DNA of 64,000 bases, taken from JANPLD01 sp964445765 (lineage in GTDB: Bacteria > Pseudomonadota > Alphaproteobacteria > Rickettsiales > UBA8987). A program made the translations under genes and the position numbers. The stretch spans positions 62,001 to 126,000 of the forward strand of contig CAYULD010000002.1 in NCBI GenBank assembly GCA_964445765.1. The letters run 5' to 3'. The stretch's first letter is position 1. Each line of letters begins with the position of its first letter. The notes beneath the pieces are model-generated. The model searched no databases and was not told where the DNA came from. It saw only the letters and a list, made by a program, of their open reading frames with translations. Shown here piece by piece: positions 1-8,852 of this stretch.

Positions 1-122
1 ACTCTTTTTGAGTGAATTTCAGCTTGCGTAATTTCTCCCGGTTGTAGAAACCTATCTAGCCTTTTCTTTTTGAGATATCTGGCATAACCAATATTTATTT
101 TCTTTTTTACTTCTGATATCAT
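1..122 (-). CDS. Unidentified protein, N-terminal fragment (runs off the window)
   Basis: An ATG at 122 on the minus strand opens a frame that stays open to the window edge, giving about 40 residues. It begins MISEVKKKINIGYARYLKKK and is very rich in lysine and arginine. A good ribosome binding site, AAGGA, lies 5 bases upstream, which supports a real gene. It reads in the same direction as kdsD, 160 bases downstream of it. I do not recognise the family. In many Proteobacteria lptC follows kdsD, but the start seen here does not clearly resemble LptC. Confidence 0.5.
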   Translation of the reverse strand, partial: MISEVKKKINIGYARYLKKKRLDRFLQPGEITQAEIHSKR

Positions 123-165
123 ATATCCTTAAACAAAATTTAGAAAATTGCCTAGCTTAATATAA

Positions 166-270
166 CCCTCTCCCTATGGGAGAGGGTGGGGTGAGGGCAA
201 AATAACATTTGCAATCAATAAATTTCCATCCCCTCACCCTTACCTCTCCCCTTATAAAAGGGGAGAGGAG
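166..270. repeat. Intergenic palindromic repeat, CCCTCTCC type
   Basis: Two hairpins face each other: CCCTCTCCC-TAT-GGGAGAGGG at 166-186 and CCTCTCCCC-TTATAAAA-GGGGAGAGG around 243-268. They are joined by GTGAGGG and its complement CCCTCACC at 191-240, so the unit folds into a larger cruciform. It fills the gap between kdsD and the preceding gene fragment. A degenerate piece of the same family lies near 9612-9642. Confidence 0.75.
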
Positions 271-283
271 TTAAATGTTAATT

Positions 284-1237
284 TTAACCTATGCCATTTG
301 AAAGTAGATGGTGTATATGAACCACGCCCACTAATTTTTCAGCGTCATTAACCACAGGTAAACAAGTGATAGAATATTTATTCATAATTGCCAATGCTTC
401 AACCGCAAGTGCATTTGCTTTTATAGTTTTTGGATTGTGATGTAATAAATCTTTTGCTTTTTTATGAATTATATCTTCATTCATATTTCTTCTTAAATCG
501 CCATCTGTAATAATTCCAAGTAATTTTTTATTTTCATCTATTGTTAAAGCACAGCCTAAATTATATTTAGTAATTTGCAGAATAACTTCTGTCATTTTAT
601 CTTCGGGCTTTATTATTGGTAATCTATCTTCCTTTGACATTACATTTGATACTTTGATAAATTGGCTTCCTAATTTACCACCGGGGTGGAAAATGCCAAA
701 ATCATCTTTACTAAAACCTTTTAATTCCATTACTGCCATTGCAAGTGCATCACCCCAAGCAAGCATCATTGTGGTTGAAGTTGTTGGTGCTGCCACTGGC
801 GAGGCTTCTGGCGTAGCAGGCAGAACAAAAGGAATATCGGCTGATTCCACCAACATAGATGTTTTTCTTCTAACGATTGCGATAATTGGAATTGAAAATC
901 TTTTACAATAAAAAATAATATCCCTAAGCTCAACGGTTTCACCTGAATTTGAAAGTAAAATTGCAACATCATTTTTGCCAATCATCCCTAAATCTCCGTG
1001 GCTGGCTTCTGCAGGGTGAACAAAAATAGCCGGCGTTCCCGTGGAGGCAAAAGTTGCGGCAATTTTAGTTGCTATATGACCGCTTTTTCCCATACCGCTT
1101 AAAACTATTTTTCCTTGGCAATTTAGAATTAAATTTACCGCCTCTGAAAATTTATCACCTAAAGCATCTTCAAGGGCTTTAAGCCCTTCTATTTCTTTTT
1201 CAATAACTTCTCTTGCGATTTGAATTTCTCTTTTCAT
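284..1237 (-). CDS. kdsD: Arabinose-5-phosphate isomerase, KdsD/KpsF family
   Basis: This enzyme interconverts ribulose 5-phosphate and arabinose 5-phosphate, the first step towards Kdo, the inner-core sugar of LPS. The 317-residue length is normal. An N-terminal SIS sugar-isomerase domain contains GMGKSG at residues 48-53 and the signature HPAEASHGDLG at 74-84. Two CBS domains fill the C-terminal 120 residues, the second ending in GVVHIHHLL. Presence of this gene, with lptA elsewhere in the window, implies a Kdo-containing LPS. It lies downstream of a toxin/antitoxin pair on the same strand with a 35-base gap, so read-through is possible. Identification is firm; the choice between the symbols kdsD and kpsF is by convention. 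Confidence 0.93.
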   Translation of the reverse strand: MKREIQIAREVIEKEIEGLKALEDALGDKFSEAVNLILNCQGKIVLSGMGKSGHIATKIAATFASTGTPAIFVHPAEASHGDLGMIGKNDVAILLSNSGETVELRDIIFYCKRFSIPIIAIVRRKTSMLVESADIPFVLPATPEASPVAAPTTSTTMMLAWGDALAMAVMELKGFSKDDFGIFHPGGKLGSQFIKVSNVMSKEDRLPIIKPEDKMTEVILQITKYNLGCALTIDENKKLLGIITDGDLRRNMNEDIIHKKAKDLLHHNPKTIKANALAVEALAIMNKYSITCLPVVNDAEKLVGVVHIHHLLSNGIG

Positions 1238-1272
1238 AAATTTTTTTTGTATTACTTTATACTTAAATTTAA

Positions 1273-1635
1273 CTAAATCAAATCATCAAGCTGAACTTCT
1301 AGAGCATCAGCTATTGCTTTGAGAGCCTTAATAGAGCCTCTTTTTTTGCCGTTTTCAATTTCATTTATATAATTTCTACTGAAATTTGCTTTTTTTGCTA
1401 ATTGTGCTTGGGTTAAGCCCCTATATTCTCTAAATGCTAATATCGGATTTTTGCCTTCTATAATTTCATAAACTAATTTTGCAGGAAATTTTTCTTCATT
1501 GTTATTCCTAGCGATTTTTGCATCTGCTAAATCTTCTGCATCTTCCAAGATTTCCATTATTTTTTCATAATCAATATAAGGCATTAAAACATATTTTTGC
1601 CCATTTTTTTTGATTTCTGTAATTTCTAAATTCAT
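1273..1635 (-). CDS. Antitoxin, XRE-type helix-turn-helix protein
   Basis: This 120-residue protein has two parts. Residues 1-45 resemble the short dimerising N-terminus of antitoxins of the Phd/XRE-hybrid sort, with KYVLMPYIDYEKIME. Residues 65-120 form a Cro/C1-type helix-turn-helix containing LTQAQLAKKANFSRNYINEI. Its start codon overlaps the stop of the upstream toxin gene by four bases (ATGA at 1632-1635), the usual translational coupling of toxin-first pairs of the HigBA type. It should neutralise the toxin and repress its own promoter; that is known of the family and not shown here. Confidence 0.85.
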   Translation of the reverse strand: MNLEITEIKKNGQKYVLMPYIDYEKIMEILEDAEDLADAKIARNNNEEKFPAKLVYEIIEGKNPILAFREYRGLTQAQLAKKANFSRNYINEIENGKKRGSIKALKAIADALEVQLDDLI

Positions 1636-1892
1636 TTATAAACCTCTTTTCTGTGAGCAATTTTAATAACTTCAACAATTAATTCCTTTTTGTAAATTGA
1701 ATAAACCGCACGATAATCGCCAACTCTAAGCCTATATAAATTATCCAAGCCCTTAAGGGCTTTAATATTATTATTTGGCAAATAAGGGTTTTTGGCGATT
1801 ATATCAAAATTTTCTACAAATTTTTTGTATACTTTTTTGGGTAAAACGGCTAAATCCTTTCTTGCTTTTTTTGTATAAAAAATTTGATACAT
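1632..1892 (-). CDS. RelE/ParE-superfamily toxin
   Basis: This 86-residue protein is basic and has the typical RelE fold signature: an early helix (YTKKARKDLAVLPKKVYKKF), then LKGLDNLYRLRVGDYRAVYSI, then a final strand VEVIKIAHRKEVY. The YRLRVGDYRAVY segment and the late HRKEVY are the usual RNase-active region, so a ribosome-dependent or free mRNA interferase is most likely. It is the first gene of a two-gene operon with the helix-turn-helix antitoxin. It lies 67 bases from the divergent bioB start, and the shared gap probably holds both promoters. Confidence 0.88.
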   Translation of the reverse strand: MYQIFYTKKARKDLAVLPKKVYKKFVENFDIIAKNPYLPNNNIKALKGLDNLYRLRVGDYRAVYSIYKKELIVEVIKIAHRKEVYK

Positions 1893-1959
1893 AACTATAT
1901 TGATGTTAGCAAATAGCGACTATTTTGTCAATTATTAAAAAATTTATAAAAATATTATT

Positions 1960-2976
1960 ATGATGTTAAATAACATTGAAATTAGAAATAACTGGAATTT
2001 TGAAGAAGCTAAAAACCTATATAATCTGCCATTTAATGATCTCATTTTTCTTGCACAAAATGCTTTAAGAAAATATTTTAACCCTCAGAAAATCCAGCTT
2101 TCAACCCTTCTTAGCATAAAAACTGGTGGTTGCCCTGAAGATTGTGCTTATTGCCCGCAATCATCTAAATATAATACTGGGCTTGGTGCTAATAAACTTA
2201 TTGATAGAGATGAAATTTTAGCATCTGCTAAAAAAGCTAAAGAAGCCGGCGCTTCAAGATTTTGTATGGGGGCAGCTTGGCGAAACCCTAAAGATAGGCA
2301 TATTCCAGAGATTCAAGAAATTATAAAAGATGTTAAATCACTTGGGCTTGAAACCTGTATGACACTCGGAATGTTGACTAAAAATCAAGCAAACGCCCTA
2401 GCAGAAGCAGGGCTTGATTATTATAATCACAATATTGATACCTCTGAGGAATTTTACTCTAAAATTATTACCACTCGCACCTTTCAAGATAGGCTAGATA
2501 CCCTAGAAAATGTTCGTGAAGCGGGAATGAAAACTTGTTGCGGTGGCATTATTGGAATGGGTGAAACCATTGATGATAGGTTAAAAATGCTCATCACACT
2601 CGCTAACCTTCCAGAACAGCCAACTTCAGTGCCAATTAATATGTTAGTGAAAGTTGCTGGCACACCACTTGATAAAAATGAAGATGTTGATTTCATTGAT
2701 TTTGTAAAAATTATTGCAATCGCTAGAATTATGATGCCAGCTTCATATGTTAGGCTTTCTGCTGGTCGTGAGGAAATGTCAGAAGAAAAGCAAACTTTAT
2801 GCTTGCTTGCTGGTGCAAATTCTTTCTTTTATGGTGAAAAACTTCTCACCACGCCTAACCCTAGTAAGAATGAAGATGCTGAACTTCTCGCTAAACTTGG
2901 GTTTCAGCCTGAAGAAGTGAATGAATATAAACAATCATCTTGCTCAGAAACTGCTCCAGAACAACTTGTTGCTTGA
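1960..2976 (+). CDS. bioB: Biotin synthase
   Basis: BioB is a radical-SAM enzyme that inserts sulfur into dethiobiotin to make biotin. The 338-residue protein carries the 4Fe-4S binding cysteines in CPEDCAYCPQ (C58, C62, C65), preceded by LLSIKTGGC. Later signatures include CMGAAWRNPKDR and YNHNIDTSEE. Length and order match the family. No other bio genes are adjacent, so the rest of the pathway, if present, is elsewhere. The first of two adjacent ATGs is used here; either could be the true start. Confidence 0.96.
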   Translation: MMLNNIEIRNNWNFEEAKNLYNLPFNDLIFLAQNALRKYFNPQKIQLSTLLSIKTGGCPEDCAYCPQSSKYNTGLGANKLIDRDEILASAKKAKEAGASRFCMGAAWRNPKDRHIPEIQEIIKDVKSLGLETCMTLGMLTKNQANALAEAGLDYYNHNIDTSEEFYSKIITTRTFQDRLDTLENVREAGMKTCCGGIIGMGETIDDRLKMLITLANLPEQPTSVPINMLVKVAGTPLDKNEDVDFIDFVKIIAIARIMMPASYVRLSAGREEMSEEKQTLCLLAGANSFFYGEKLLTTPNPSKNEDAELLAKLGFQPEEVNEYKQSSCSETAPEQLVA

Positions 2977-3339
2977 GTTAGTGGTGATTGGTAGTTAGTA
3001 GTTGGTAGTTAGTAAGGTAGAGGGAGGGGGAGGGCTAGCAAGAGAGGCTCTAGAGTCATTTCCAGCGAAGCGAGAAATCTAGGCGGAATATACTACAACC
3101 AGATTTCTCACTTTGTTCGAAATGACGCAAAGTATTAGTAGTTAGTGCAAGTGCAGGTGGCAAGTATAACACTTACATCAACTACTAACTACCAACAACT
3201 AACTACTAACCACTAACCACCCACCATCATCACACAATCAAGTATAAACAATTAACAATATACAAATTAATTCTAATAAATTTGATAATTAAAATTTATT
3301 CTATATATTTCCGATGAAATAAATTTGTTATTTTTAAAT
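2977..3339. repeat. Gene-free stretch of repeats between bioB and ctp
   Basis: No credible gene is present. The gap holds three nested repeat structures. Outermost is a set of TAGTTAGTAGTTGG-type words at 2976-3015 matched by complementary ACTAACTAC words at 3180-3220. In the middle is a palindromic unit at 3055-3126 (GTCATTTC at one end, GAAATGAC at the other, with GCGAAGCGAGAAATCT and its near-complement inside). A purine-rich GAGGGAGGGGGAGGG tract lies at 3019-3033. The last 100 bases are AT-rich and probably contain the ctp promoter. Confidence 0.7.
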
Positions 3340-4767
3340 ATGAAAAAACTTCTTACGATTGCCCTTTTAATATCTTTACTTAACCTAAATTTGCTTGCTT
3401 TCACTCCCCTCGCCTATTCTGAAGATGAGGATGTAAAATCAGAAGAAAAAGAGCCCGTTGAAAAACTCTCTCGTGAAGAAACACTCAAACTTCTTGAGCT
3501 TTTTGGAGATGTATTTGAAAAAGTTCGCAAAGATTATGTTGAAGAAGTATCAGATAGAAAAATAATTGAAGCCTCAATTAACGGAATGCTAACGAGTCTT
3601 GACCCTCATTCTAGCTTTATGAATGCGGAAGATTTCAAGGAAATGAAAGAGCAAACCAAAGGCCAGTTTGGTGGGCTTGGTATTGAAGTTACTATGAAAA
3701 ACGGCTTAGTTTATGTGGTTGCCCCGATTGATGATACACCTGCTTTCAAAGCTGGTATTAAAGCTGGTGATTATATCAGCCATATTAACGGCCAAGCGGT
3801 TTATGGAATGACAATCAGCGAGGCTGTTAAAAAAATGCGTGGCAAACCAAAAACTAATATTGACCTCAAAATTGTAAGAGAAGGTGAGAAGAAGCCATTA
3901 GAACTCGCAATTATAAGGGATATAATAAAAGTTAAGTCAGTTAAAAGTAAAACTTATGGTGATGTTGGATATATAAGAATTACTAGCTTTACAGAAAATA
4001 CTTCTAAAATGATGATTGATGAAATTACCAAAATCCAAAATGAAATTGGAAAAGGTAAAATCAAAGGCTTAGTTTTAGATTTTCGTAATAATCCGGGGGG
4101 CTTGCTCACTGAGGCAATTTCTATCTCTGATGCTTTCCTTAACAAAGGTGAAATAGTTTCTACTAAAGGAAGACATAAAGAAGATGCTCAAAAATATAGT
4201 GCAACGGCTGGTGATATAACTAATGGTTTGCCGATTGTAGTTCTTATTAATTCTGGCTCTGCCTCTGCTTCTGAAATTGTTGCAGGTGCATTGCAGGATC
4301 AAAGAAGGGCAGTAATTTTAGGTGAAAAATCTTTTGGTAAAGGCTCAGTGCAAACGGTTATGCCACTTCCGGGGGATACTGCAATTAGGCTTACAACCTC
4401 TAGATATTACACACCTTCTGGCAGTTCAATTCAAGCAGAAGGCATCACACCTGATATTGAAGTTGCTCAAGGTAAGCTCACCCCTGATGATGTAGTTGAG
4501 AGAACTAAGGAAGCAGAGCTTAAAGGTCATCTGGAGAATGATAATGGCAAATCAACTGCTGATGACAAAGCAAAAATTGATAAAAATTTATTAAAAGAAA
4601 TTAAGGCAGAGAAAAATAAAGATAAAAAACTTTCCGCTGAAGATAAGCTAAAACAAGCACTTTTCGGTGATAAAGATGGTGAAAAAGGCCTTTATGAAAC
4701 TGACTATCAATTAGGTAGGGCTATTGACACAGTGCGTTCCTTATACCTATATACTAGGGATAGGTAG
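3340..4767 (+). CDS. ctpA: Carboxy-terminal processing protease, S41 family
   Basis: This periplasmic serine protease trims or degrades envelope proteins from their C-termini. I chose the ATG at 3340 because it begins a clean signal peptide (MKKLLTIALLISLLNLNLLA); an in-frame TTG at 3325 would only add five residues. A PDZ domain follows at roughly residues 90-175 (GQFGGLGIEV, AFKAGIKAGDYI). The S41 catalytic domain has the Ser region SGSASASEIVAGAL and the Lys region GEKSFGKGSVQT. The charged C-terminal 90 residues (rich in Lys, Asp and Glu) are a common variable tail. About 475 residues is typical for alphaproteobacterial CtpA. Confidence 0.93.
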   Translation: MKKLLTIALLISLLNLNLLAFTPLAYSEDEDVKSEEKEPVEKLSREETLKLLELFGDVFEKVRKDYVEEVSDRKIIEASINGMLTSLDPHSSFMNAEDFKEMKEQTKGQFGGLGIEVTMKNGLVYVVAPIDDTPAFKAGIKAGDYISHINGQAVYGMTISEAVKKMRGKPKTNIDLKIVREGEKKPLELAIIRDIIKVKSVKSKTYGDVGYIRITSFTENTSKMMIDEITKIQNEIGKGKIKGLVLDFRNNPGGLLTEAISISDAFLNKGEIVSTKGRHKEDAQKYSATAGDITNGLPIVVLINSGSASASEIVAGALQDQRRAVILGEKSFGKGSVQTVMPLPGDTAIRLTTSRYYTPSGSSIQAEGITPDIEVAQGKLTPDDVVERTKEAELKGHLENDNGKSTADDKAKIDKNLLKEIKAEKNKDKKLSAEDKLKQALFGDKDGEKGLYETDYQLGRAIDTVRSLYLYTRDR

Positions 4768-4866
4768 TGATTTAGCGGTTGGGGGTTAGAGGTTAGTTTA
4801 TTTACTCTAAGTTTTTGCCTAATTCATAAATTTAGATAATGAAACTAAATACTTACCAATTGCCAC

Positions 4867-4896
4867 TTGCACTGCAAATAGCATTGCTGATATAAA
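4867..4896 (+). promoter_or_regulatory. Candidate promoter of lon
   Basis: A TTGCAC box at 4867-4872 and a TATAAA box at 4891-4896 are separated by 18 bases and lie 20 bases before the lon start. An AAGG ribosome binding site is at 4905-4908. The -35 match is weak, and AT-rich DNA yields such boxes easily. Confidence 0.3.
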
Positions 4897-4916
4897 ATTA
4901 AAATAAGGTTAACAAA

Positions 4917-7349
4917 ATGCAACCAAAACAGCCTTCATCTTTACACCCAGTTTTACCACTTCGTGATATTGTGGTTTTTCCGGGAATGATAGTTCCGTTA
5001 TTTATCGGCAGACAAAAATCTATTAACGCGCTTGAACAATGCGTTGCCTCTAAAACCAAGCTATTACTTGTAACACAGAAGGAAGCCGTTAATGATGAGC
5101 CAAAGCCGGAAGATATTTTTAGGCTTGGTGTGCTTGCAAATATATTACAAATCTTAAAACTGCCAGATGGCACAGTAAAAGTTTTAGTTGAAGGTATAAA
5201 ACGCGCAGAAATTAATTATTACCTTGAAAATACCCAAAATTTTCAAGCCGAAGTTTTTAGCATTTCTGATGAATATGGCGATGTTGCAGAATCTGAGAAA
5301 ATCTTGCGTGCGGTGCTTTCAAGTTTTGAAAATTATGTTAAACTGAATAAAAAAATTCCGTTAGATTTACTTTCAAATATTAACAAAATTACGGATCCCT
5401 CACTCATTGCAGATACTATTGCAACTCATATTTCCCTTAAAATTTCAGAAAAACAACAAGTTTTAGAGATTATTAATGTCAATAAAAGGCTAGAAAAACT
5501 ATTAGAATTTCTTGAAAGGGAAACTGATTTACTCTCAACTGATAGAAGAATTCGCACTCGTGTTCGCACGCAAATTGAAAAGAGCCACAAAGAATATTAC
5601 CTCAATGAGCAAATGAAGGCAATTCGCAAAGAGCTTGGCGATGATGAAGATAAAAATGAATTACAAGATTTGGAAGAGAGAATTAAAAACTCAAAAATGA
5701 GTAAAGAGGCTTTAGATAAAGCTAAATCTGAATATAAAAAATTAAAATTGATGAGCCCAATGGCGGCTGAAGCCGGCGTTATCAGAAACTATATTGATTG
5801 GCTATTAACTTTACCTTGGGAAGAAAAATCAGCAACTAATAATAACATCAAAAAAGCCCAAAAAACTTTAGATAAAGATCATTATGGTCTTGAAAAAGTT
5901 AAGGAAAGAATTGTTGAATATCTTGCGGTGCAGCAAAGGTCAGATGAGCTTAAAGGGCAGATTATCTGCTTATTTGGCCCCCCCGGTGTTGGTAAAACCT
6001 CGCTTGCCCGTTCAATTGCAACTGCAACCGGCAGGGAATTTGTAAAAATCTCACTTGGTGGTGTTCACGATGAATCTGAAATTAGAGGTCATAGAAGAAC
6101 TTATATCGGCTCAATGCCCGGTAAAATTATTCAATCTCTCAAAAAAGTAAAAACAAAAAATCCGGTTATATTACTTGATGAAATTGATAAATTAGGGCGT
6201 GATTTTAGGGGTGATCCCGCTTCTGCACTTCTTGAAGTGCTTGATCCCGAGCAGAATAAAAATTTTAATGATCACTATATAGAAGTTGATTTTGATTTAT
6301 CAGATGTAATGTTCATCACTACCGCAAATAGTATGAATATGCCCCGCCCCTTAGTTGATAGAATGGAGGTTATAAGGCTTTCTGGCTACACTGAAAATGA
6401 AAAAATACACATTGCGAAAGATCACCTAATTCCAAAACTTTCTAAAAAACACGGCTTGAGGCCTTCTGAGTGGCATATTTCTGATTCAGCTTTATATGAT
6501 TTAATCAGATATTACACTCGTGAATCTGGCGTTAGAAATTTGGAGAGAGAAATTTCAAAATTATTCAGAAAAATTACTACAAAAATTGTAAAAAAACAGG
6601 CGAAGAAAATCAATGTTACTTCTTCAAACCTCAAAAAATTCTTAGGGGTTAGAAGATATGACCATAACAAAGTTGAAAAAGATGATTTTGTTGGCATCAC
6701 CAATGGGCTTGCTTATAATGAAGTTGGCGGAGATTTACTTGCGATTGAAGCTGTTTTAATTCCGGGTGGTAAGGGTAGCATAACAATTACTGGGCAACTT
6801 GGGGAAGTTATGCAGGAATCTGCCAAAACCGCTTGGAGCTATATTCGCTCTCGTGCTTATGATTTCGGAATTAAAAAAGATAAATTTTGGAAAAATGATA
6901 TTCATATCCACTGCCCTGAAGGTGCAACCCCTAAAGATGGCCCTTCTGCAGGTGGTGCAATGTGTACAACTATAGTTTCAGTTCTAACTGGAATTCCTGT
7001 TAATAAAGATGTTGCAATGACCGGTGAAATCTCCCTCCGTGGGCGTGTTATGCCAATTGGTGGCTTGAAAGAAAAACTTCTTGCGGCTGGCAGGGGTGGC
7101 ATCAAAAAAGTTTTAATCCCTGAAAAAAATGTTAAGGATTTAGAAGATATCCCTTCTGAAATCAAAGATAAGCTAGAAATAATCCCAGTTAGCACCGTTG
7201 ATGAATTATTATCTCACGCACTTACCGCTGATTTAATTCCGCTAACATACGCAGAAATTCAAGAAGATATGAAAGAAGGTGAGAAAAAATTAACTGGCAA
7301 TAACTCAGAAAATAATGATATAGCTAATAATGAAATTGTAACTCACTAA
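4917..7349 (+). CDS. lon: ATP-dependent protease Lon
   Basis: Lon is a cytosolic hexameric AAA+ protease that removes misfolded and regulatory proteins. The 810-residue chain has the expected order: LON substrate-binding domain (about 10-205, starting LHPVLPLRDIVVFPGM), a coiled-coil, an AAA+ domain with Walker A GPPGVGKT near residue 354 and Walker B VILLDEIDKLG, and an S16 protease domain. The catalytic serine is in KDGPSAGG near residue 677 and the catalytic lysine in GGLKEKLLAA near 720. All key residues are present. The nfu gene starts 6 bases after the stop, so the two are probably cotranscribed. Confidence 0.97.
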   Translation: MQPKQPSSLHPVLPLRDIVVFPGMIVPLFIGRQKSINALEQCVASKTKLLLVTQKEAVNDEPKPEDIFRLGVLANILQILKLPDGTVKVLVEGIKRAEINYYLENTQNFQAEVFSISDEYGDVAESEKILRAVLSSFENYVKLNKKIPLDLLSNINKITDPSLIADTIATHISLKISEKQQVLEIINVNKRLEKLLEFLERETDLLSTDRRIRTRVRTQIEKSHKEYYLNEQMKAIRKELGDDEDKNELQDLEERIKNSKMSKEALDKAKSEYKKLKLMSPMAAEAGVIRNYIDWLLTLPWEEKSATNNNIKKAQKTLDKDHYGLEKVKERIVEYLAVQQRSDELKGQIICLFGPPGVGKTSLARSIATATGREFVKISLGGVHDESEIRGHRRTYIGSMPGKIIQSLKKVKTKNPVILLDEIDKLGRDFRGDPASALLEVLDPEQNKNFNDHYIEVDFDLSDVMFITTANSMNMPRPLVDRMEVIRLSGYTENEKIHIAKDHLIPKLSKKHGLRPSEWHISDSALYDLIRYYTRESGVRNLEREISKLFRKITTKIVKKQAKKINVTSSNLKKFLGVRRYDHNKVEKDDFVGITNGLAYNEVGGDLLAIEAVLIPGGKGSITITGQLGEVMQESAKTAWSYIRSRAYDFGIKKDKFWKNDIHIHCPEGATPKDGPSAGGAMCTTIVSVLTGIPVNKDVAMTGEISLRGRVMPIGGLKEKLLAAGRGGIKKVLIPEKNVKDLEDIPSEIKDKLEIIPVSTVDELLSHALTADLIPLTYAEIQEDMKEGEKKLTGNNSENNDIANNEIVTH

Positions 7350-7355
7350 AATTAT

Positions 7356-7958
7356 ATGTTTATACAAACTGAAAAAACGCCAAACCCCAATACAATGAAG
7401 TTTTATCCGGGTGAAGTTGTTTTAGAATCTGGCTCTGCCAGCTTTAGAAATAAGCAAGAAGCAAGTGAAGCATCACCGCTTGCACAAATTATTTTTGAAA
7501 TCCCTGATGTGGAGCAAGTTTTTTTCGGCTCTGATTTTATCACCGTTACAAAAAATGATTTAGCAGATTGGACAATGCTAAAAGCCCAAGTTCTAACCAC
7601 TATTATGGAGCATTATATCAGTGGCAAACCAATTTTAGCTGGGCAAGAAAGCAAAAAAGCTGCAAATATGAATGTTGCTAACACAATTAATGAAGAAGAT
7701 TCTGAAATTGTTAAGCAAATTAAAGAATTAATTGATAGCAAAGTTCGCCCTGCTGTTGCTGAAGATGGTGGCGATATTGTTTATCAAGGCTTTAATGAAG
7801 GCGTTGTATATCTTGAGCTTCACGGCTCTTGCTCTGGTTGCCCAAGCTCAACAATTACCCTTAAAAACGGCATTGAGAATATGCTTAAACATTATATTCC
7901 TGAAGTTATTTCCGTTGAAGCTGTTAATGGTGCAAACCCTGATAATTTTGATTTATAG
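7356..7958 (+). CDS. Fe-S cluster scaffold/carrier protein, Nfu family
   Basis: This 200-residue protein has two domains: an Nfu N-terminal domain (residues 1-90, beginning MFIQTEKTPNPNTMKFYPG) and a NifU C-terminal domain (about 120-195). The cluster-binding CxxC is in GSCSGCPSS at about C159 and C162. It delivers Fe-S clusters to client enzymes; this layout is the alphaproteobacterial and mitochondrial NFU1 type. It lies directly after lon and just before ispE, all on one strand with tiny gaps. Clients in this window would include BioB and possibly complex I. Confidence 0.94.
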   Translation: MFIQTEKTPNPNTMKFYPGEVVLESGSASFRNKQEASEASPLAQIIFEIPDVEQVFFGSDFITVTKNDLADWTMLKAQVLTTIMEHYISGKPILAGQESKKAANMNVANTINEEDSEIVKQIKELIDSKVRPAVAEDGGDIVYQGFNEGVVYLELHGSCSGCPSSTITLKNGIENMLKHYIPEVISVEAVNGANPDNFDL

Positions 7959-7961
7959 CCT

Positions 7962-8852
7962 TTGCAAGCCAATCATACATTCAAAACTTTTGCAAAAATA
8001 AATTTATTTCTGCATATTCTTGGCAGAAGAGAAGATAATTATCACGAGCTTGAAAGTATTTTTTATTTCACTGATTGCTATGATGAAATTTCATTTTCTG
8101 AAGTAAAAACAAATGAAGTAACTTCTAAAATTGAGCTTAAAGGCAGGTTTGCTGATGAGTTAAAAAATTCTGATTTATCTGAAAACTCCATCATTAAAGC
8201 CTATAAAATTTTACAAGAATTTAGCCAAAATAAATTACCAAATCTTAAATTTACACTCACAAAAAATTTGCCAATTTCTTCTGGAATTGGTGCAGGCAGT
8301 TCCAATGCTGCTGGTGTTATTAGAGAGTTAAATAATTTTTATCAGCTAAATATAGCTAATGAAATTTTAGAAAATCTTGCATTAAAAATCGGTGCGGATG
8401 TTCCAGCTTGCCTATATTCTAAACCTCTAATTGCAAGGGGTGTTGGTGAGAAAATTTCATTAATTAATAATTTTGCCAAGCTAAATATTTTGCTTATAAA
8501 CCCATTAATTCAAGTTTCTACAAAAGAAATTTTTAAGATGGGTTTTACAAAATTTTCTAACCCAGTTAATTATAAAAATTCTGATTTTACAGATGTAAAT
8601 AGCCTGATAAATTTTCTTAAAAATACCCAAAATGATTTACAAAAAAACGCTATAAAAATCTGCCCTGAGATTAGAGAAATTCTTGAATATTTGCCAAAGC
8701 TAAAAGGCTTTTTAATTGCTAGAATGTCTGGCAGTGGTGCAACTTGTTTTGCAATATTTGATAGCGAAAAAAATTTAAGTATAGCGAGAGAAAAAACTCA
8801 AGAAAAATTCCCAAATTATTGGCTTGCTTTTTCATCACCCGGCAAAACATAA
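7962..8852 (+). CDS. ispE: 4-diphosphocytidyl-2-C-methyl-D-erythritol kinase
   Basis: IspE phosphorylates the 2-hydroxyl of CDP-ME in the non-mevalonate isoprenoid pathway. The 296-residue protein starts with the family's KINLFLHILGRREDNYHELES, and its GHMP-kinase ATP loop is PISSGIGAGSSNAAG. A third motif, ARMSGSGATCFAIF, is near the C-terminus. The start is a TTG three bases after the nfu stop; no in-frame ATG lies before the conserved N-terminus, so TTG initiation is likely. The 3' end overlaps the convergent nuoC gene by 37 bases. Confidence 0.94.
   Translation: MQANHTFKTFAKINLFLHILGRREDNYHELESIFYFTDCYDEISFSEVKTNEVTSKIELKGRFADELKNSDLSENSIIKAYKILQEFSQNKLPNLKFTLTKNLPISSGIGAGSSNAAGVIRELNNFYQLNIANEILENLALKIGADVPACLYSKPLIARGVGEKISLINNFAKLNILLINPLIQVSTKEIFKMGFTKFSNPVNYKNSDFTDVNSLINFLKNTQNDLQKNAIKICPEIREILEYLPKLKGFLIARMSGSGATCFAIFDSEKNLSIAREKTQEKFPNYWLAFSSPGKT

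Noticed and set aside
3055..3126. Spaced palindromes considered as a CRISPR array
   Set aside because: Copies are single, kilobases apart and intergenic, with no regular spacers or cas genes.
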